Source: Acidithiobacillus sp. HP-2
GTDB taxonomy: Bacteria; Pseudomonadota; Gammaproteobacteria; Acidithiobacillales; Acidithiobacillaceae
Assembly (NCBI RefSeq): GCF_015100155.1
Contig: NZ_JACKZA010000001.1
Location: 124,001 to 188,000 of the forward strand
Length of the DNA stretch: 64,000 nucleotides
Reading direction: 5' to 3'
Shown: positions 36,242 to 46,526 of the stretch, piece after piece
Layout: every line of letters begins with the position of its first letter
How positions within the stretch are numbered: the stretch's first letter is position 1
Position numbers and translations under genes: made by a program
The notes under the pieces: generated by a model
What the model was told of the DNA's origin: nothing
Database searches by the model: none
The model's input: only the letters and a program-made list of their open reading frames with translations

Positions 36242-39200
36242 ATGCCCAATAATGACGACTGGATGAACTGGCATCGCAGCAAACAAGCGCTACCCAGTCT
36301 GGACACCTATGACTACGACATGCTCCGCCAGTGGCTGGGTGACCTGGAGATCCGCAAGGCCCAGCCTTATCGACAGGCGGTCAGTCATCTCGAACGACCA
36401 ACCGACACGGAGCTCAGTGCATGGGTGCAAGGCAGCATCCGCAATCCTTATCATGTGGATATTCATCTTAGTCAGGGACATCTTATCAGTTTATGCACCT
36501 GCCCCGTTGGTAGTCGCTGCAAACATGTCGCAGCCGTGTTACTGGCTTATCTGGCCCAACGTGGTAGCCCACAACCGGTCAACAGCCCCAGGCCGCATGT
36601 GATGCAATGGCTGGGTGAACTGCGTTCACATCTGAATCCGCCGCCACGCAGGATTCCCACTTCTACTTATCGACTCCACTGGATTCTGGAAATTCGTGGT
36701 CATCAGCAACGTGTGCCCACCCTGAACTGCCTCAAAGCGCGCCTGAACAGGCAGGGTATTTGCAGCGAACTCACGCCCTGGAGTAATTTTGAAGCAGCCC
36801 TACGCCGTCCACCCGCTTTTCTGGATGAAACGGATCAGATGGTCATACGCCGTTTACTCATTGAAGATGTTTATGCCCAAAGAAGTGGATTTTTTACTCT
36901 GGGCCCACGCCATGGTGGCGCCGCTTTGGGCATGTTGGCTGCCAGTGAGCGCCTGTTTATGGATAAACCCGGTTCCTCTCCATTGCGAATGGGCGACATC
37001 CGTGCGGGTAAATTACTCTGGAAAACCCTCAAGGGTACGGAACAACATCCCATTCTGGAAACCGAACCACCCACCCAAACCTTGCTGACTCTGGACGTGC
37101 CCTGGTATCTGGATGCGGAAAATCTCGAAATCGGCCCGATTGACATCCCCATCAAACCCTCCCTGCTCAAGGATCTTCTTCAGGCGCCCCCCCTCAACAT
37201 TCAGGAGGCTGCATTATTGAGAAATATTCTGGAAGAATCGGCCCCCGACCTGCCTGCTCCAGTGGCCGACCCGGTGAAGGATCTTCGAGTCATTGCCGAG
37301 CCACTCCAGCCGTCCCTATGGTGCGATACCCTGGCATTGATGGGGATGCAGGCCTACCGGGATTATCCCGGCCAATGGAGTCCTAATTGCCGGTTTGATT
37401 ACGGGCAGCCGAGTTTTATCTATGGACCCGCGCATATTGCCATTGATGATGACAGCGAAACACAAACTCTCGCCAATGGCGAAACCGTGCATGTCCAACG
37501 CGATCGAAAGGCAGAAAAAAAAGCGCTGAAAATTTTGGCGGATACCGGCCTGAAAATCGCCAAAGCCAGCCTTTTCCATAGCCTCTCCTTGCTGCCACAG
37601 CCCATTTATGGACTGGCCAACGAAAAAGACTGGGATACCTTCATGAATGAAGGCGTGGAGGCTCTGCGCGGCGCAGGTTGGGGAGTCCACTGGCCAGATG
37701 GCTTCCGCCATCATTTTTTGCATATTGATGCCTGGGATATGCAGGTGGACGGGGAAGAAGAAGGCTGGCTCGGTCTTGATGTCGGCATAGTAGTCGAAGG
37801 CGAAAGGCTGGCGCTGGCGCCGCTTTTGGGTGGGCTGTTTGCCCGCGATCCACGCTGGCTGAGTCCCGGAGGCTTAATCCGTATTCCCGATGAAGAAGCT
37901 ATCCATTTGCACACACCTTCGGGAGTCCCCATTCAAACTGCTGCCCACCGACTCAAACCACTGGTAGGTACCCTTATTGACTTGTTCAGTCTCGGCACTT
38001 CGGGACCCATGCGGGTTTCCGCCTATGATGTCACCCGACTGGCCGAAATTACCGATAGTCAGCAATGGCGGAGTGAGGGCATGGATGCCATTCGCAGGCT
38101 CAGTAAACGCCTCCCGCAAAGTGGCGAAATACCTCCTGTAGAGCCTCCCCGGGGTTTTGCCTTGCCGCTGCGCCCCTATCAGCAGGAAGGTTTGGCCTGG
38201 CTGCAATTTCTCCGCGAGCACAACCTGGGTGGTATTCTTGCAGATGACATGGGGCTCGGCAAAACCGCCCAGACCCTCGCTCACTTATTGCTGGAAAAAG
38301 AAAACGGTCGCCTGCAGAAACCCGCCCTGATTATCATGCCGACTTCGCTGATTCATAACTGGCGGGAAGAAGCAGAACGATTTGCCCCCGAGTTGAGGGT
38401 GCTATCGCTCCATGGCAAGGAGCGACTGGATCAATTTTCAGAAATATCCCGTCATGATCTGGTACTGACCACCTACCCGCTGGTCTGGCGGGATATTGAA
38501 CTACTCAAGAACCAGCAATTTCATTTGCTGATTCTCGATGAAGCGCAGATGGTGAAAAACGCTCAAAGTCGCGCTGCCGAGGCGATTCGCGAAATACCTA
38601 CCACCCATCGCCTGGCACTGACTGGAACCCCTCTGGAAAATCATCTGGGAGAGCTCTGGGCGCAGTTTGATTTTCTCCTGCCCGGTTTTATGGGTGATTT
38701 GCGCACGTTTCAAAAAATCTGGCGTGGTCCTATTGAGCGCCATGGTGATGTGGAGCGACTGAACCTGCTGGCCAAACGCGTCCGCCCCTTCATTTTGCGG
38801 CGCAAAAAAGAGGAAGTAGCCCAGGAGCTTCCGGAAAAAACCATCATTATTCGTTCGGTGGATATTGAAGGGGCGCAACGCGATCTGTATGAAACCGTAC
38901 GCAGCGCAATGGACGAAAGAATTCGCCAGGAAATTGCTGCCAAAGGCTTTCAGCGCAGTCAGATTGTAATACTCGATGCCATGCTCAAATTACGTCAGGT
39001 TTGCTGCGATCCACGACTATTGAAAAGTGAAAAGGCCCGTAAGGTTCAGGAAAGTGCCAAACTCGCCATGCTGATGGAGATGATCCCCGAACTCCTTGCC
39101 GAAGGTCGCCAGATTCTGCTGTTCTCCCAGTTCACGGAAATGCTTGCCTTGATCAGTACACGTCTGGATAAAATGCATATTCCCTATGTACAGCTCACCG

Positions 39201-39577
39201 GAAATACCCAGGACCGCAAAACGCCGATTGATCGCTTTCAAAAAGGCGAGGTTCCGTTATTTCTGATCAGCCTCAAGGCTGGCGGTGTTGGCCTGAACCT
39301 CACAGCGGCCGATACGGTCATTCATTACGACCCGTGGTGGAATCCCGCTGCCGAAAATCAAGCCACAGACCGCGCCCATCGCATCGGGCAGCAGCGTCGC
39401 GTATTTGTCTACAAAATGATTGTAGCGGGCAGCATTGAAGAAAAAATCCTGGCGCTGCAGGAGAGAAAAGCCATTTTAGCATCCGGTGTGCTCGACAAGG
39501 CGCGCAAGGACAAGCTGCAATTTGGTCCGGATGATCTGGCCTCCCTGCTCGCTCCGCTTCCAGAAAGTCGGCGCTGA
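36242..39577 (+). CDS. SWIM zinc finger plus SNF2-family helicase (HepA/RapA-like)
   Basis: A protein of about 1111 residues. Near residue 80 a SWIM zinc finger (CTCPVGSRCKHVA, CxCx6CxH) is followed by a long middle region and a C-terminal SNF2 ATPase: ILADDMGLGKTAQT (motif I), LLILDEAQMVKN (motif II), LTGTPLENHLGELWAQFDFL (motif III), LLFSQFTEML (motif IV), SLKAGGVGLNLT (V) and HRIGQQRRV (VI). SNF2 enzymes translocate on double-stranded DNA and remodel bound proteins. The ATG at 36242 is favoured because the 30 upstream codons look non-coding, but its ribosome binding site is weak. No restriction or defence partner lies alongside. The cellular role is unknown. Confidence 0.88.
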   Translation: MPNNDDWMNWHRSKQALPSLDTYDYDMLRQWLGDLEIRKAQPYRQAVSHLERPTDTELSAWVQGSIRNPYHVDIHLSQGHLISLCTCPVGSRCKHVAAVLLAYLAQRGSPQPVNSPRPHVMQWLGELRSHLNPPPRRIPTSTYRLHWILEIRGHQQRVPTLNCLKARLNRQGICSELTPWSNFEAALRRPPAFLDETDQMVIRRLLIEDVYAQRSGFFTLGPRHGGAALGMLAASERLFMDKPGSSPLRMGDIRAGKLLWKTLKGTEQHPILETEPPTQTLLTLDVPWYLDAENLEIGPIDIPIKPSLLKDLLQAPPLNIQEAALLRNILEESAPDLPAPVADPVKDLRVIAEPLQPSLWCDTLALMGMQAYRDYPGQWSPNCRFDYGQPSFIYGPAHIAIDDDSETQTLANGETVHVQRDRKAEKKALKILADTGLKIAKASLFHSLSLLPQPIYGLANEKDWDTFMNEGVEALRGAGWGVHWPDGFRHHFLHIDAWDMQVDGEEEGWLGLDVGIVVEGERLALAPLLGGLFARDPRWLSPGGLIRIPDEEAIHLHTPSGVPIQTAAHRLKPLVGTLIDLFSLGTSGPMRVSAYDVTRLAEITDSQQWRSEGMDAIRRLSKRLPQSGEIPPVEPPRGFALPLRPYQQEGLAWLQFLREHNLGGILADDMGLGKTAQTLAHLLLEKENGRLQKPALIIMPTSLIHNWREEAERFAPELRVLSLHGKERLDQFSEISRHDLVLTTYPLVWRDIELLKNQQFHLLILDEAQMVKNAQSRAAEAIREIPTTHRLALTGTPLENHLGELWAQFDFLLPGFMGDLRTFQKIWRGPIERHGDVERLNLLAKRVRPFILRRKKEEVAQELPEKTIIIRSVDIEGAQRDLYETVRSAMDERIRQEIAAKGFQRSQIVILDAMLKLRQVCCDPRLLKSEKARKVQESAKLAMLMEMIPELLAEGRQILLFSQFTEMLALISTRLDKMHIPYVQLTGNTQDRKTPIDRFQKGEVPLFLISLKAGGVGLNLTAADTVIHYDPWWNPAAENQATDRAHRIGQQRRVFVYKMIVAGSIEEKILALQERKAILASGVLDKARKDKLQFGPDDLASLLAPLPESRR

Positions 39578-39655
39578 TGGCACTATACTGGGGTGCATGT
39601 AGATTATTTTCGGGACATTCATGCTGAATGATCTCTAACGTAGCAGGAAAAAAGC

Positions 39656-40027
39656 ATGAAACAGCAAGAAGAACAGCGTCGCGACCGCTTCATCATCAGT
39701 GGGGCCCTGCATGGGGTAACCGACTCGGCATTGGCAGAACTTAAAGTCTTTGAAGAAATGGGCGGGCATGTAGAAGTGCTACCGGATAAACACCTCGTCC
39801 TGATCCAGTATGATGGTCGCTGTGGAGCAGAAGCAGAGGCTAAAATGGTGCAGATTTTAAAAAAAGCCGGTGAAAATTGTGATTCCCATGGGGTTATCTG
39901 TCACGGCAAGGATCACTGCGAACCGCTGAATTTGCATGTTGGTCCGCTGGCGAAAGATCATCCGCAACGTTCAGACTCTCTTGCAAAACACCTCGGCCGA
40001 TGGCTTCACCTCAAAAAACAATCGTGA
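39656..40027 (+). CDS. Hypothetical protein coupled to lytic transglycosylase
   Basis: A 123-residue soluble protein of unknown family. The N terminus has short charged helices (DSALAELKVFEEMGGH) and strands, and the second half is rich in His and Cys (four Cys, with HGVICHGKDHC). A metal-binding role could be imagined but nothing proves it. AGGA lies about 8 nt before the ATG. Its stop overlaps the GTG start of the transglycosylase (GTGA), so the two are coupled. A short perfect dyad (CATTCA-TGC-TGAATG) lies upstream near 39618. Confidence 0.7.
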   Translation: MKQQEEQRRDRFIISGALHGVTDSALAELKVFEEMGGHVEVLPDKHLVLIQYDGRCGAEAEAKMVQILKKAGENCDSHGVICHGKDHCEPLNLHVGPLAKDHPQRSDSLAKHLGRWLHLKKQS

Positions 40028-41982
40028 AGAAAAAATTATTGCTGTGGGCGGCCTGCATTTTTGCCGTAGCAGGCAGTGCTTATGCAGACAATATTCCCCT
40101 TAGTTCGACACAGGAATCCCTGTTGCAGACAGCCGCAGAGGCTTTTTCACAAGGTAATTACAGGCCAGCTGCAGAGGCCCTTCCCGCACTGGAAAATACG
40201 TATATGGGTTCCTGGGTAGGCTACTGGTCTTTACAACCCCGCCTTAAAACCTTGACCCAGGAGCAGTATCTCCAATATTCCGCGCGTTTTCCCGATGGTG
40301 TTGCCCACCATCTGCTGCGTCGGCAATGGTTGATCCAACTGGCGCATCGTCAGGACTGGAATAACTTCACCCGCGTTTACCAATCCGGGCAAAAGCCGGA
40401 TCTCATCCAGTTACGCTGCGATGCCCTGCGTGATCCCGCCTTAGAAAATGAAAATGTGGTTTCTCCCTTTTTTCTGTGGAGTAGCGCACCAGCCAATAAT
40501 CATTCGTGTAATGCCATGGCCCGCGACAGCCTGCAACAAGGTCTGATTACCCAGGATCAACTCTGGCAGCGACTGCGGCAGATGTTTGAAGCATCGGCTT
40601 TTTCTGCGGCGCGCCATTTTGCGCCTTACCTGAATGGTCAGGCTGGAACAGAGCTGACTGCCACCATTGATCATCCCGATAGCTGGCTACAAACGCACAT
40701 CCAGCAAAACGGCACGGGATCATGGTCCGGGACGCAAACCCGTCTTCTTGAACTTGCCTTGTTGCGTCTGGCAACCATTCATCCCCTGCAGACTGTACAA
40801 TTTGTGCAGCAAATCCATACCCTCAATGCAGCACAAAAAGCACGGGTACTGTATAACTGCGCTTTTCAGGCTACCCAGACTTTTCGTCCCGAATCCGGAA
40901 GCTGGTATCAGTTGGCCTATAACACCGACCCACAGTTTCATCCCCAGCCGGAAATGCTAGCCTGGATGGTACGGACTGCTATTCGGGTGGGACGCTGGAC
41001 CATGGTGAACGATGCCGTCACCCTCATGAATCCTCCACAAAGCCAGCAACGGCAGTGGCAGTTCTGGAAGGCCGTAGCCATGCTGCAGCTGGGGCATACG
41101 GTGCAGGCGAAAGCAGAACTCGGCACCCTCGCTTCCCCCTGGACCTATTATGGGCAGTTAGCCATGGCAGCGTTGGGACAGTCCCTGGATCTCAATACGA
41201 ATACCGCCGCTGAACCAGAAGATGTTGCCCTACCCGTGTTGCAAGAAACCGCGTCTGAGCGGGCGGCCATCAAGCTCTATCAACTGGGCTTGTATTATGA
41301 TGCCTTGAGTGAGTGGGATCATGACCTGAGTACCCTCTCCACTCCCGGCCAGATCAAGGCGACAGCCCGTATGGCTTTTCAGCAACAGGCGTGGTTACTG
41401 GGCATTCATGCCAGCAGCCTGATCCCCCATGGCGGTGACTGGCGTCAGGGCTATGTCCTCCCCTATGCTCAGGAAATCAGCGGTGCGGCCAACCAGACGG
41501 GATTGCGCCGGGCTTTTCTGGCGGGCCTCATTCGCCAGGAATCGGGGTTTGCTTTTGGAATCCGTTCGGATGTTGGCGCGCAGGGACTGATGCAGGTCAT
41601 GCCCACCACTGCTGAATGGTTGCAATCACACATTCCCGCCGCCGCGAATGCCGATCTGCACAGCATCCGGGGAAATCTGGTGCTGGGTTCCAATTATCTC
41701 AGCCTGCAACAGCAAAGTTTTGGCGGATCAGAGTTACTCGCCGCAGCCGCCTACAATGCCGGTCCGGGAGCACCCAAGCGCTGGCTGAGTCGCTGGGATG
41801 GTCCCAACCAGGGACCCTGGGCGGGTCCTATTTTTACTGCCAACATTCCCTACCGTCAAACACGGCATTATGTTCAGAGTGTACTGACCAATACCATTAT
41901 TTATGCAGCCATACTGGATCGCCAGGCTCAGAACATCTGGCCGCAATGGCAGTTAAAAGCAACGACGCCCGGTGAACACTGA
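40024..41982 (+). CDS. slt: Soluble lytic murein transglycosylase (Slt70-like)
   Basis: A 652-residue periplasmic enzyme that cleaves peptidoglycan between MurNAc and GlcNAc with formation of 1,6-anhydro ends. A signal peptide starts at the GTG (KKKLLLWAACIFAVAGSAYA). A long alpha-superhelical U and L domain follows, then the catalytic SLT domain with IRQESGF (Glu is the catalytic acid), GLMQVMPTTA near residue 520 and AAAYNAGPGAPKRW near 575. The GTG is chosen because it starts the signal peptide and overlaps the upstream stop by 4 nt; an ATG at 40000 would place eight extra residues before it. Confidence 0.93.
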   Translation: MKKKLLLWAACIFAVAGSAYADNIPLSSTQESLLQTAAEAFSQGNYRPAAEALPALENTYMGSWVGYWSLQPRLKTLTQEQYLQYSARFPDGVAHHLLRRQWLIQLAHRQDWNNFTRVYQSGQKPDLIQLRCDALRDPALENENVVSPFFLWSSAPANNHSCNAMARDSLQQGLITQDQLWQRLRQMFEASAFSAARHFAPYLNGQAGTELTATIDHPDSWLQTHIQQNGTGSWSGTQTRLLELALLRLATIHPLQTVQFVQQIHTLNAAQKARVLYNCAFQATQTFRPESGSWYQLAYNTDPQFHPQPEMLAWMVRTAIRVGRWTMVNDAVTLMNPPQSQQRQWQFWKAVAMLQLGHTVQAKAELGTLASPWTYYGQLAMAALGQSLDLNTNTAAEPEDVALPVLQETASERAAIKLYQLGLYYDALSEWDHDLSTLSTPGQIKATARMAFQQQAWLLGIHASSLIPHGGDWRQGYVLPYAQEISGAANQTGLRRAFLAGLIRQESGFAFGIRSDVGAQGLMQVMPTTAEWLQSHIPAAANADLHSIRGNLVLGSNYLSLQQQSFGGSELLAAAAYNAGPGAPKRWLSRWDGPNQGPWAGPIFTANIPYRQTRHYVQSVLTNTIIYAAILDRQAQNIWPQWQLKATTPGEH

Positions 41983-42057
41983 TAATCAATCATCACAAAG
42001 AATGGGTTTATAATGCGCTACCCCATCCAGAATTTCTCAGCTGGCATAGGCTGTGCC

Positions 42058-42539
42058 TTAGCAAAACCCTGTAATACATTTACGCCAATGCAAAACTTCA
42101 TTCTGGGTTTTCAGCTTATCCCAGGGGAAATCCTGGGAAATAGCCTGCCTTTGATCGCTGGGAAGCGGTTCCAGACAAGCCAATAAAGTTGCCTTTCCGA
42201 GGCCATCCGGGGGGTCAGCAGGAAATTCCTGCCCTCCCCACTGCTCCCAGTTTTCGTCTTCCCAACCTGGCTGATCTATTCATCAATAGCCTGGTAGCGG
42301 ACAATAGCTGCTGCCCAAGCCATGGGAGCGCCCCAGCCCACCTGGCATTCTCCCGCCTTTAACCAGATTTTCACAAACGCATCCTGTAAAAAATCGGCCG
42401 CACGGCCCTGCTCTCTTAAAATACGCAAAGCCACGGGAAACAGATGCGCAGCCGTAGCATCGTAAAAATTACGGAAGGCTTGCTGATCAGCAAGCGCCAC
42501 TTTCCGCAGGAGTTTTCCCGGTTCGGTGACTTCAGGCAC
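42058..42539 (-). pseudogene. Broken ECF-type sigma factor gene
   Basis: The first 87 codons (from a GTG at 42539) encode sigma-70 region 2: QQAFRNFYDATAAHLFPVAL, DFLQDAFVKIWLKAG and the IVRYQAIDE core-binding end, then an early TAG. In a shifted frame the reading continues as a linker and the start of region 4 (ACLEPLPSDQRQAI), but the helix-turn-helix that should follow is replaced by unrelated residues before a TAA at 42058-42060. No anti-sigma gene follows. It seems to have lost promoter -35 recognition. Frame reading is direct; the decay history is inferred. Confidence 0.75.
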
Positions 42540-42700
42540 CGGTTATTACCGTAACCTGATAAACAAAAATTTACATTTTACATCTCGATTCATGGGACAA
42601 CACACCTTAATCTGTATTTCACAGGCAAAAGCATAGCGCAAAAATCTTGTCCTGTACCATGTAGACGCATTTTGAAGATTTTTCGGAGAGGATGATAATC

Positions 42701-43393
42701 ATGAAAAAATTGTGGATAAAAAGTCTTTTGACCAGCGCCGTGCTGGCGGGACTGGGATTGAGTAGTGCGGCCTTTGCTGGCCCCGTAGATATACAACTCA
42801 ATGTAGGAACCCAGCCAGTGTATGCAGCACCAGGATACCCCCCAGCCATTCTCACGGCGCCGCCCTTGATGGTCTGGCTGAGCAATCTTGGTGTTTATGC
42901 GGCCTATGGCGCTTCGCAACCCATTTTTTATCAGGGTTCCAACTACTATTATTATTACGGCAATCGCTGGTGGTCAGGTCCGGGCTATCGTGGTCCGTGG
43001 CGCCCCATAGCGGCTCCGCCGCCAGCATTGCGACATTGGAATCATCGCGATTGGCAGCGCGTCCAAAGAGATGCTGGCCGCTATTCCCGAGACCCGCATT
43101 GGCGGCATTTCCGTCCGGCAGAAAGGCCTATGCCAGGGCCGCAGCAGCGGCCGCAACCGGGGCGTCCCGGTGGTCCACAGTTTCAACATCCCCATCGTCC
43201 GCAGATGCAACAGCGACCGCAGCCCATTCAGCGTCCGGCCCCAGGACGTCCAGAGTTCAATCGCCCGGGAGGCAGACCCGGACAAGGACGTCCCGATAAT
43301 GGTCCGGGGCAGGGTCGCGGGCAGCCAGGTTCAAAACCGGACCATGGACATCAGAATCAGGGCAACAGCCAGCCCTGGCAGGGCAACCACTAG
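42701..43393 (+). CDS. Secreted Pro/Gln/Arg/Gly-rich low-complexity protein
   Basis: A 230-residue exported protein: a signal peptide ([20 protein letters not shown], Ala-rich cleavage near 28), a Tyr-rich patch ([14 protein letters not shown]) and a C-terminal 110 residues dominated by Pro, Gln, Arg and Gly repeats ([18 protein letters not shown]). The last part is likely disordered. GAGAGG lies 9 nt upstream of the ATG. It stands divergent from the broken sigma factor gene and ends in a CTAG shared with the alaS stop. It resembles cell-envelope stress proteins often under ECF sigma control; no function is known. Confidence 0.75.
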   Translation: MKKLWIKSLLTSAVLAGLGLSSAAFAGPVDIQLNVGTQPVYAAPGYPPAILTAPPLMVWLSNLGVYAAYGASQPIFYQGSNYYYYYGNRWWSGPGYRGPWRPIAAPPPALRHWNHRDWQRVQRDAGRYSRDPHWRHFRPAERPMPGPQQRPQPGRPGGPQFQHPHRPQMQQRPQPIQRPAPGRPEFNRPGGRPGQGRPDNGPGQGRGQPGSKPDHGHQNQGNSQPWQGNH

Positions 43394-46023
43394 GCCAGCT
43401 TGTTTCTGACCCAATCGCGGGCGGCCTGGAGAGCATCATCCAGTGCCGCCGGATTCCCGGCACCAGCCTGGGCCATGTCGGGTCGGCCGCCACCTTTACC
43501 ACCCAGCGGCAAGGCTACCACATTCACCAGATCTCCCGCGTGAATACGACCTGCCAGGGTTTTTGCAACGGCAGCAATTAAGGCCACTTTTTCCCCTTCA
43601 ACTCCGGCCAGGACAATCACGGCTTCGGGAAGCTGACTGCGCAGACGATCGAGCGCATCACGCAAGGCCTTGCCATCCATACCCTCCAGACGGCTGATAA
43701 GAACCGGCACGCCAGCCACCTCTTCACTCCGGGCAGCGAGATCTGCACCGGCCCGCGCTGCTTCATCGCGCTTGATTTTCTCTAACTCTTTTTCAAGTTG
43801 ACGCAGACGCTCGAGGGTCTGAGCCAGACGCTGATCCAGATCCGCTGGTGCTACTTTGAGCAAGCTGGCAGCAGTCTGCAGACGTTGTTCATCGCGCTGG
43901 ATATGATCCAGAGCCGCTGCTCCGACTACGGCTTCAATACGACGAATACCCGCTGCTACGCCACTTTCGCTGAGAATCTTGAAAACCCCCATATCTCCAA
44001 GCGCCTGCACATGCGTACCACCACAAAGTTCCAGTGAAAAGTCGCCCATGCGCACAACGCGGACTTCATCGCCGTACTTTTCACCAAACAGCGCCATAGC
44101 GCCCAGAGCCTGGGCTTCGGCAATGGGCAGAACCTGCGTATCGGCAGCATAATTTTCACGAATCACCGCATTGACGCTGCGCTCTATCTCCTGCAACTGC
44201 GCCGAAGTCAGGGGTTCGGGATGGCTGAAATCAAAGCGCAGCCGCTCCGGATTGACCAGTGAACCTTTCTGCTGGACATGCGAACCGAGAATATTGCGCA
44301 ACGCCGAATGAAGCAGATGGGTGGCAGAATGATGGGCAGCGGTCGCCCGCCGGGCCAGCTCATCCACGCTGGCCAGCAAGGTGTCTCCTGTCTGGAGGCG
44401 ACCCGACTGCAGCACACCCACATGCACATGCAAACTGCCCATGGGTTTTTGGGTATCATTCACCAGAAATACGGCATGTTCTGATTGTAATTCGCCGCGA
44501 TCACCCGACTGCCCGCCCGATTCCCCATAAAAAGGGGTCTGATCCAGAATGACGATGCCCTTGTCCCCAGCGTCAAGAAAAGCGACTTCTTCACCATCAC
44601 GCAACAGAGCAAGCACTTTTCCCTCACCCACACATTGGGTATAACCCGTAAATTGGGTAGCGGCAAGACGCATGGCGAGGTCGTGATAAATGCGCTCGGT
44701 TTTGACTTCGCCACTGCCGCTCCAGGCGGCGCGGGAACGATTACGCTGTTCACTCATGGCTACTTCATAGCCTTCCATGTCCATGCGCAGGTTTCTTTCG
44801 CGGGCGATGTCGGCAGTTAAATCGACAGGGAAACCATAGGTATCGGCCAATCGGAAGATAATCTCACCAGGAATGGCCGCATCAGCGGGCAATCCGGAAA
44901 TGGCGTCTTCCAGCAGACTCAGGCCACGTTCCAAAGTTTCCCGGAAACGGGTTTCCTCACGCTCCAAAGCACGTTCTACATCACGCTGTGCCTGAGCCAG
45001 TTCAGGAAAGGCCGTCCCCATTTCGCGTACCAGTGGCGCAACCAGTTTATGAAAAAACACGTTTTCCATGCCCAACTTGCGACCATGCCGGACCGCCCGC
45101 CGAATGATGCGCCGCAGAACATAACCTCGCCCTTCATTAGCCGGCAGTACACCGTCCGTAATCAGAAAACTGCAGGCACGAATATGATCGGCGAGTACCC
45201 GCAGACTGGTATCCGTTGTGGCATCCTGACCATAGGTTGTGCCGGAAATTGCGGCCGCTGCCGCAATCAAAGGCTTGAACAGATCGGTGTCGTAATTATT
45301 ATGCACGCCCTGCAGAACAGCCGCGAGACGTTCCAGTCCCATGCCGGTATCCACGGAAGGTTTGGGGAGCGGGGTCAGTTTCCCGCTGCCATCGCGGTCA
45401 TACTGCATGAAAACCAGATTCCAGATTTCAATATAACGATCCCCGTCTTCTTCGGGGCTGCCGGGAGGGCCACCCGGAACATCCGGGCCATGATCATAAA
45501 AAATTTCCGAGCAGGGGCCGCAAGGTCCGGTATCTCCCATACTCCAGAAATTATCTTTCGCGCCACAACGGGAAATGCGTGCGGGATCAATACCCATTTC
45601 ATTGATCCAGATCTGGGCGGCTTCGTCGTCTTCTTCATAAACCGTAATCCACAGCCTGGCAGCCGGAAGCCCCAGTTTTTCCGTCAGAAATCGCCAGGCG
45701 AAAGCAATGACCTCGCGCTTGAAATAATCCCCAAAGGAAAAATTGCCGAGCATTTCGAAAAAGGTATGATGGCGAGCCGTATAACCCACGTTTTCCAGGT
45801 CATTATGTTTTCCGCCCGCCCGCATGCAGCGCTGGGAAGATACGGCGCGCTGGTAGGGACGTTGCTCCAGACCCAGGAACACGTCCTTGAAAGGAACCAT
45901 ACCGGCATTGGTAAACAGTAAGGTCGGATCATTGCGGGGAATCAGCGAACTGGAGGGCACAATCTGATGGCCCTGTTCCACAAAATAATCCAGAAAAGCT
46001 TGGCGAATGGCTTGCGCTTGCAT
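43390..46023 (-). CDS. alaS: Alanyl-tRNA synthetase
   Basis: An 877-residue class II synthetase that charges tRNA-Ala. The N-terminal catalytic domain has [25 protein letters not shown] and the [16 protein letters not shown] block. The editing domain carries [13 protein letters not shown] and the CGGTHV zinc motif, and the C-terminal C-Ala/DHHA1 domain ends in [14 protein letters not shown]. The ATG at 46023 has GGAAG 6 nt upstream; an in-frame ATG at 46041 lacks one. It lies 26 nt after recX. The stop shares CTAG with the opposing gene. Confidence 0.97.
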   Translation of the reverse strand: MQAQAIRQAFLDYFVEQGHQIVPSSSLIPRNDPTLLFTNAGMVPFKDVFLGLEQRPYQRAVSSQRCMRAGGKHNDLENVGYTARHHTFFEMLGNFSFGDYFKREVIAFAWRFLTEKLGLPAARLWITVYEEDDEAAQIWINEMGIDPARISRCGAKDNFWSMGDTGPCGPCSEIFYDHGPDVPGGPPGSPEEDGDRYIEIWNLVFMQYDRDGSGKLTPLPKPSVDTGMGLERLAAVLQGVHNNYDTDLFKPLIAAAAAISGTTYGQDATTDTSLRVLADHIRACSFLITDGVLPANEGRGYVLRRIIRRAVRHGRKLGMENVFFHKLVAPLVREMGTAFPELAQAQRDVERALEREETRFRETLERGLSLLEDAISGLPADAAIPGEIIFRLADTYGFPVDLTADIARERNLRMDMEGYEVAMSEQRNRSRAAWSGSGEVKTERIYHDLAMRLAATQFTGYTQCVGEGKVLALLRDGEEVAFLDAGDKGIVILDQTPFYGESGGQSGDRGELQSEHAVFLVNDTQKPMGSLHVHVGVLQSGRLQTGDTLLASVDELARRATAAHHSATHLLHSALRNILGSHVQQKGSLVNPERLRFDFSHPEPLTSAQLQEIERSVNAVIRENYAADTQVLPIAEAQALGAMALFGEKYGDEVRVVRMGDFSLELCGGTHVQALGDMGVFKILSESGVAAGIRRIEAVVGAAALDHIQRDEQRLQTAASLLKVAPADLDQRLAQTLERLRQLEKELEKIKRDEAARAGADLAARSEEVAGVPVLISRLEGMDGKALRDALDRLRSQLPEAVIVLAGVEGEKVALIAAVAKTLAGRIHAGDLVNVVALPLGGKGGGRPDMAQAGAGNPAALDDALQAARDWVRNKLA

Positions 46024-46049
46024 CGGTCTTCCGTCATCCATAAAAAAAT

Positions 46050-46526
46050 CTAGTCGTTAAAATCATCCGCATTGTTGCCCGGATCCGCCAGTACGCGTCG
46101 TATCTGTTCGGGCAAAAATCCCCGTCCCGCCAAAAAACGTGCACGCCGCGCATATTCCCGGGCATCTTCGGGGGCTGTGTTACCAAAACGTTTTCGGTAA
46201 GCGGCCTGCGCCTGTACCTGCCAGTTGACGCTTTGTGCTGCTGCCATGCCATCTTGCTCCTTAACGTCAACACCTGCCCGCTGTAAATCCTGACGCAGGC
46301 GTAAGGGCCCATGCCCCTGTCGCAGCCGGGTTCGGGTCAACATTTCCAGGTAACGCTGGTCATCCTGATAACCGGATGCCTTGAGGCTGTCGAGGACCAT
46401 ATGTACCTGCAAGTTATCAAAGCCCGCGTGCAGCAGTTTGTCCTGCAACTCCTTGCGACTGTACTCCCTGCGCGCCAGCAGGCGCAGGGCAATGGTCATG
46501 GGATCGACAGGAGAATGGCTGGACAA
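46050..46526 (-). CDS. recX: Regulatory protein RecX
   Basis: A 158-residue helical protein that binds RecA filaments and limits their extension. The repeated three-helix modules are visible, beginning with [20 protein letters not shown] and later [20 protein letters not shown]. The frame opens with a TTG at 46526 immediately after the recA stop; an ATG at 46499 is an alternative. It is in the recA-recX-alaS order common in gammaproteobacteria and is co-transcribed with recA. Confidence 0.93.
   Translation of the reverse strand: MSSHSPVDPMTIALRLLARREYSRKELQDKLLHAGFDNLQVHMVLDSLKASGYQDDQRYLEMLTRTRLRQGHGPLRLRQDLQRAGVDVKEQDGMAAAQSVNWQVQAQAAYRKRFGNTAPEDAREYARRARFLAGRGFLPEQIRRVLADPGNNADDFND

Noticed and set aside
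45049-45921. A 290-codon plus-strand frame opposite alaS
   Set aside because: It lies fully within alaS and shows only composition mirrored from the synthetase codons.
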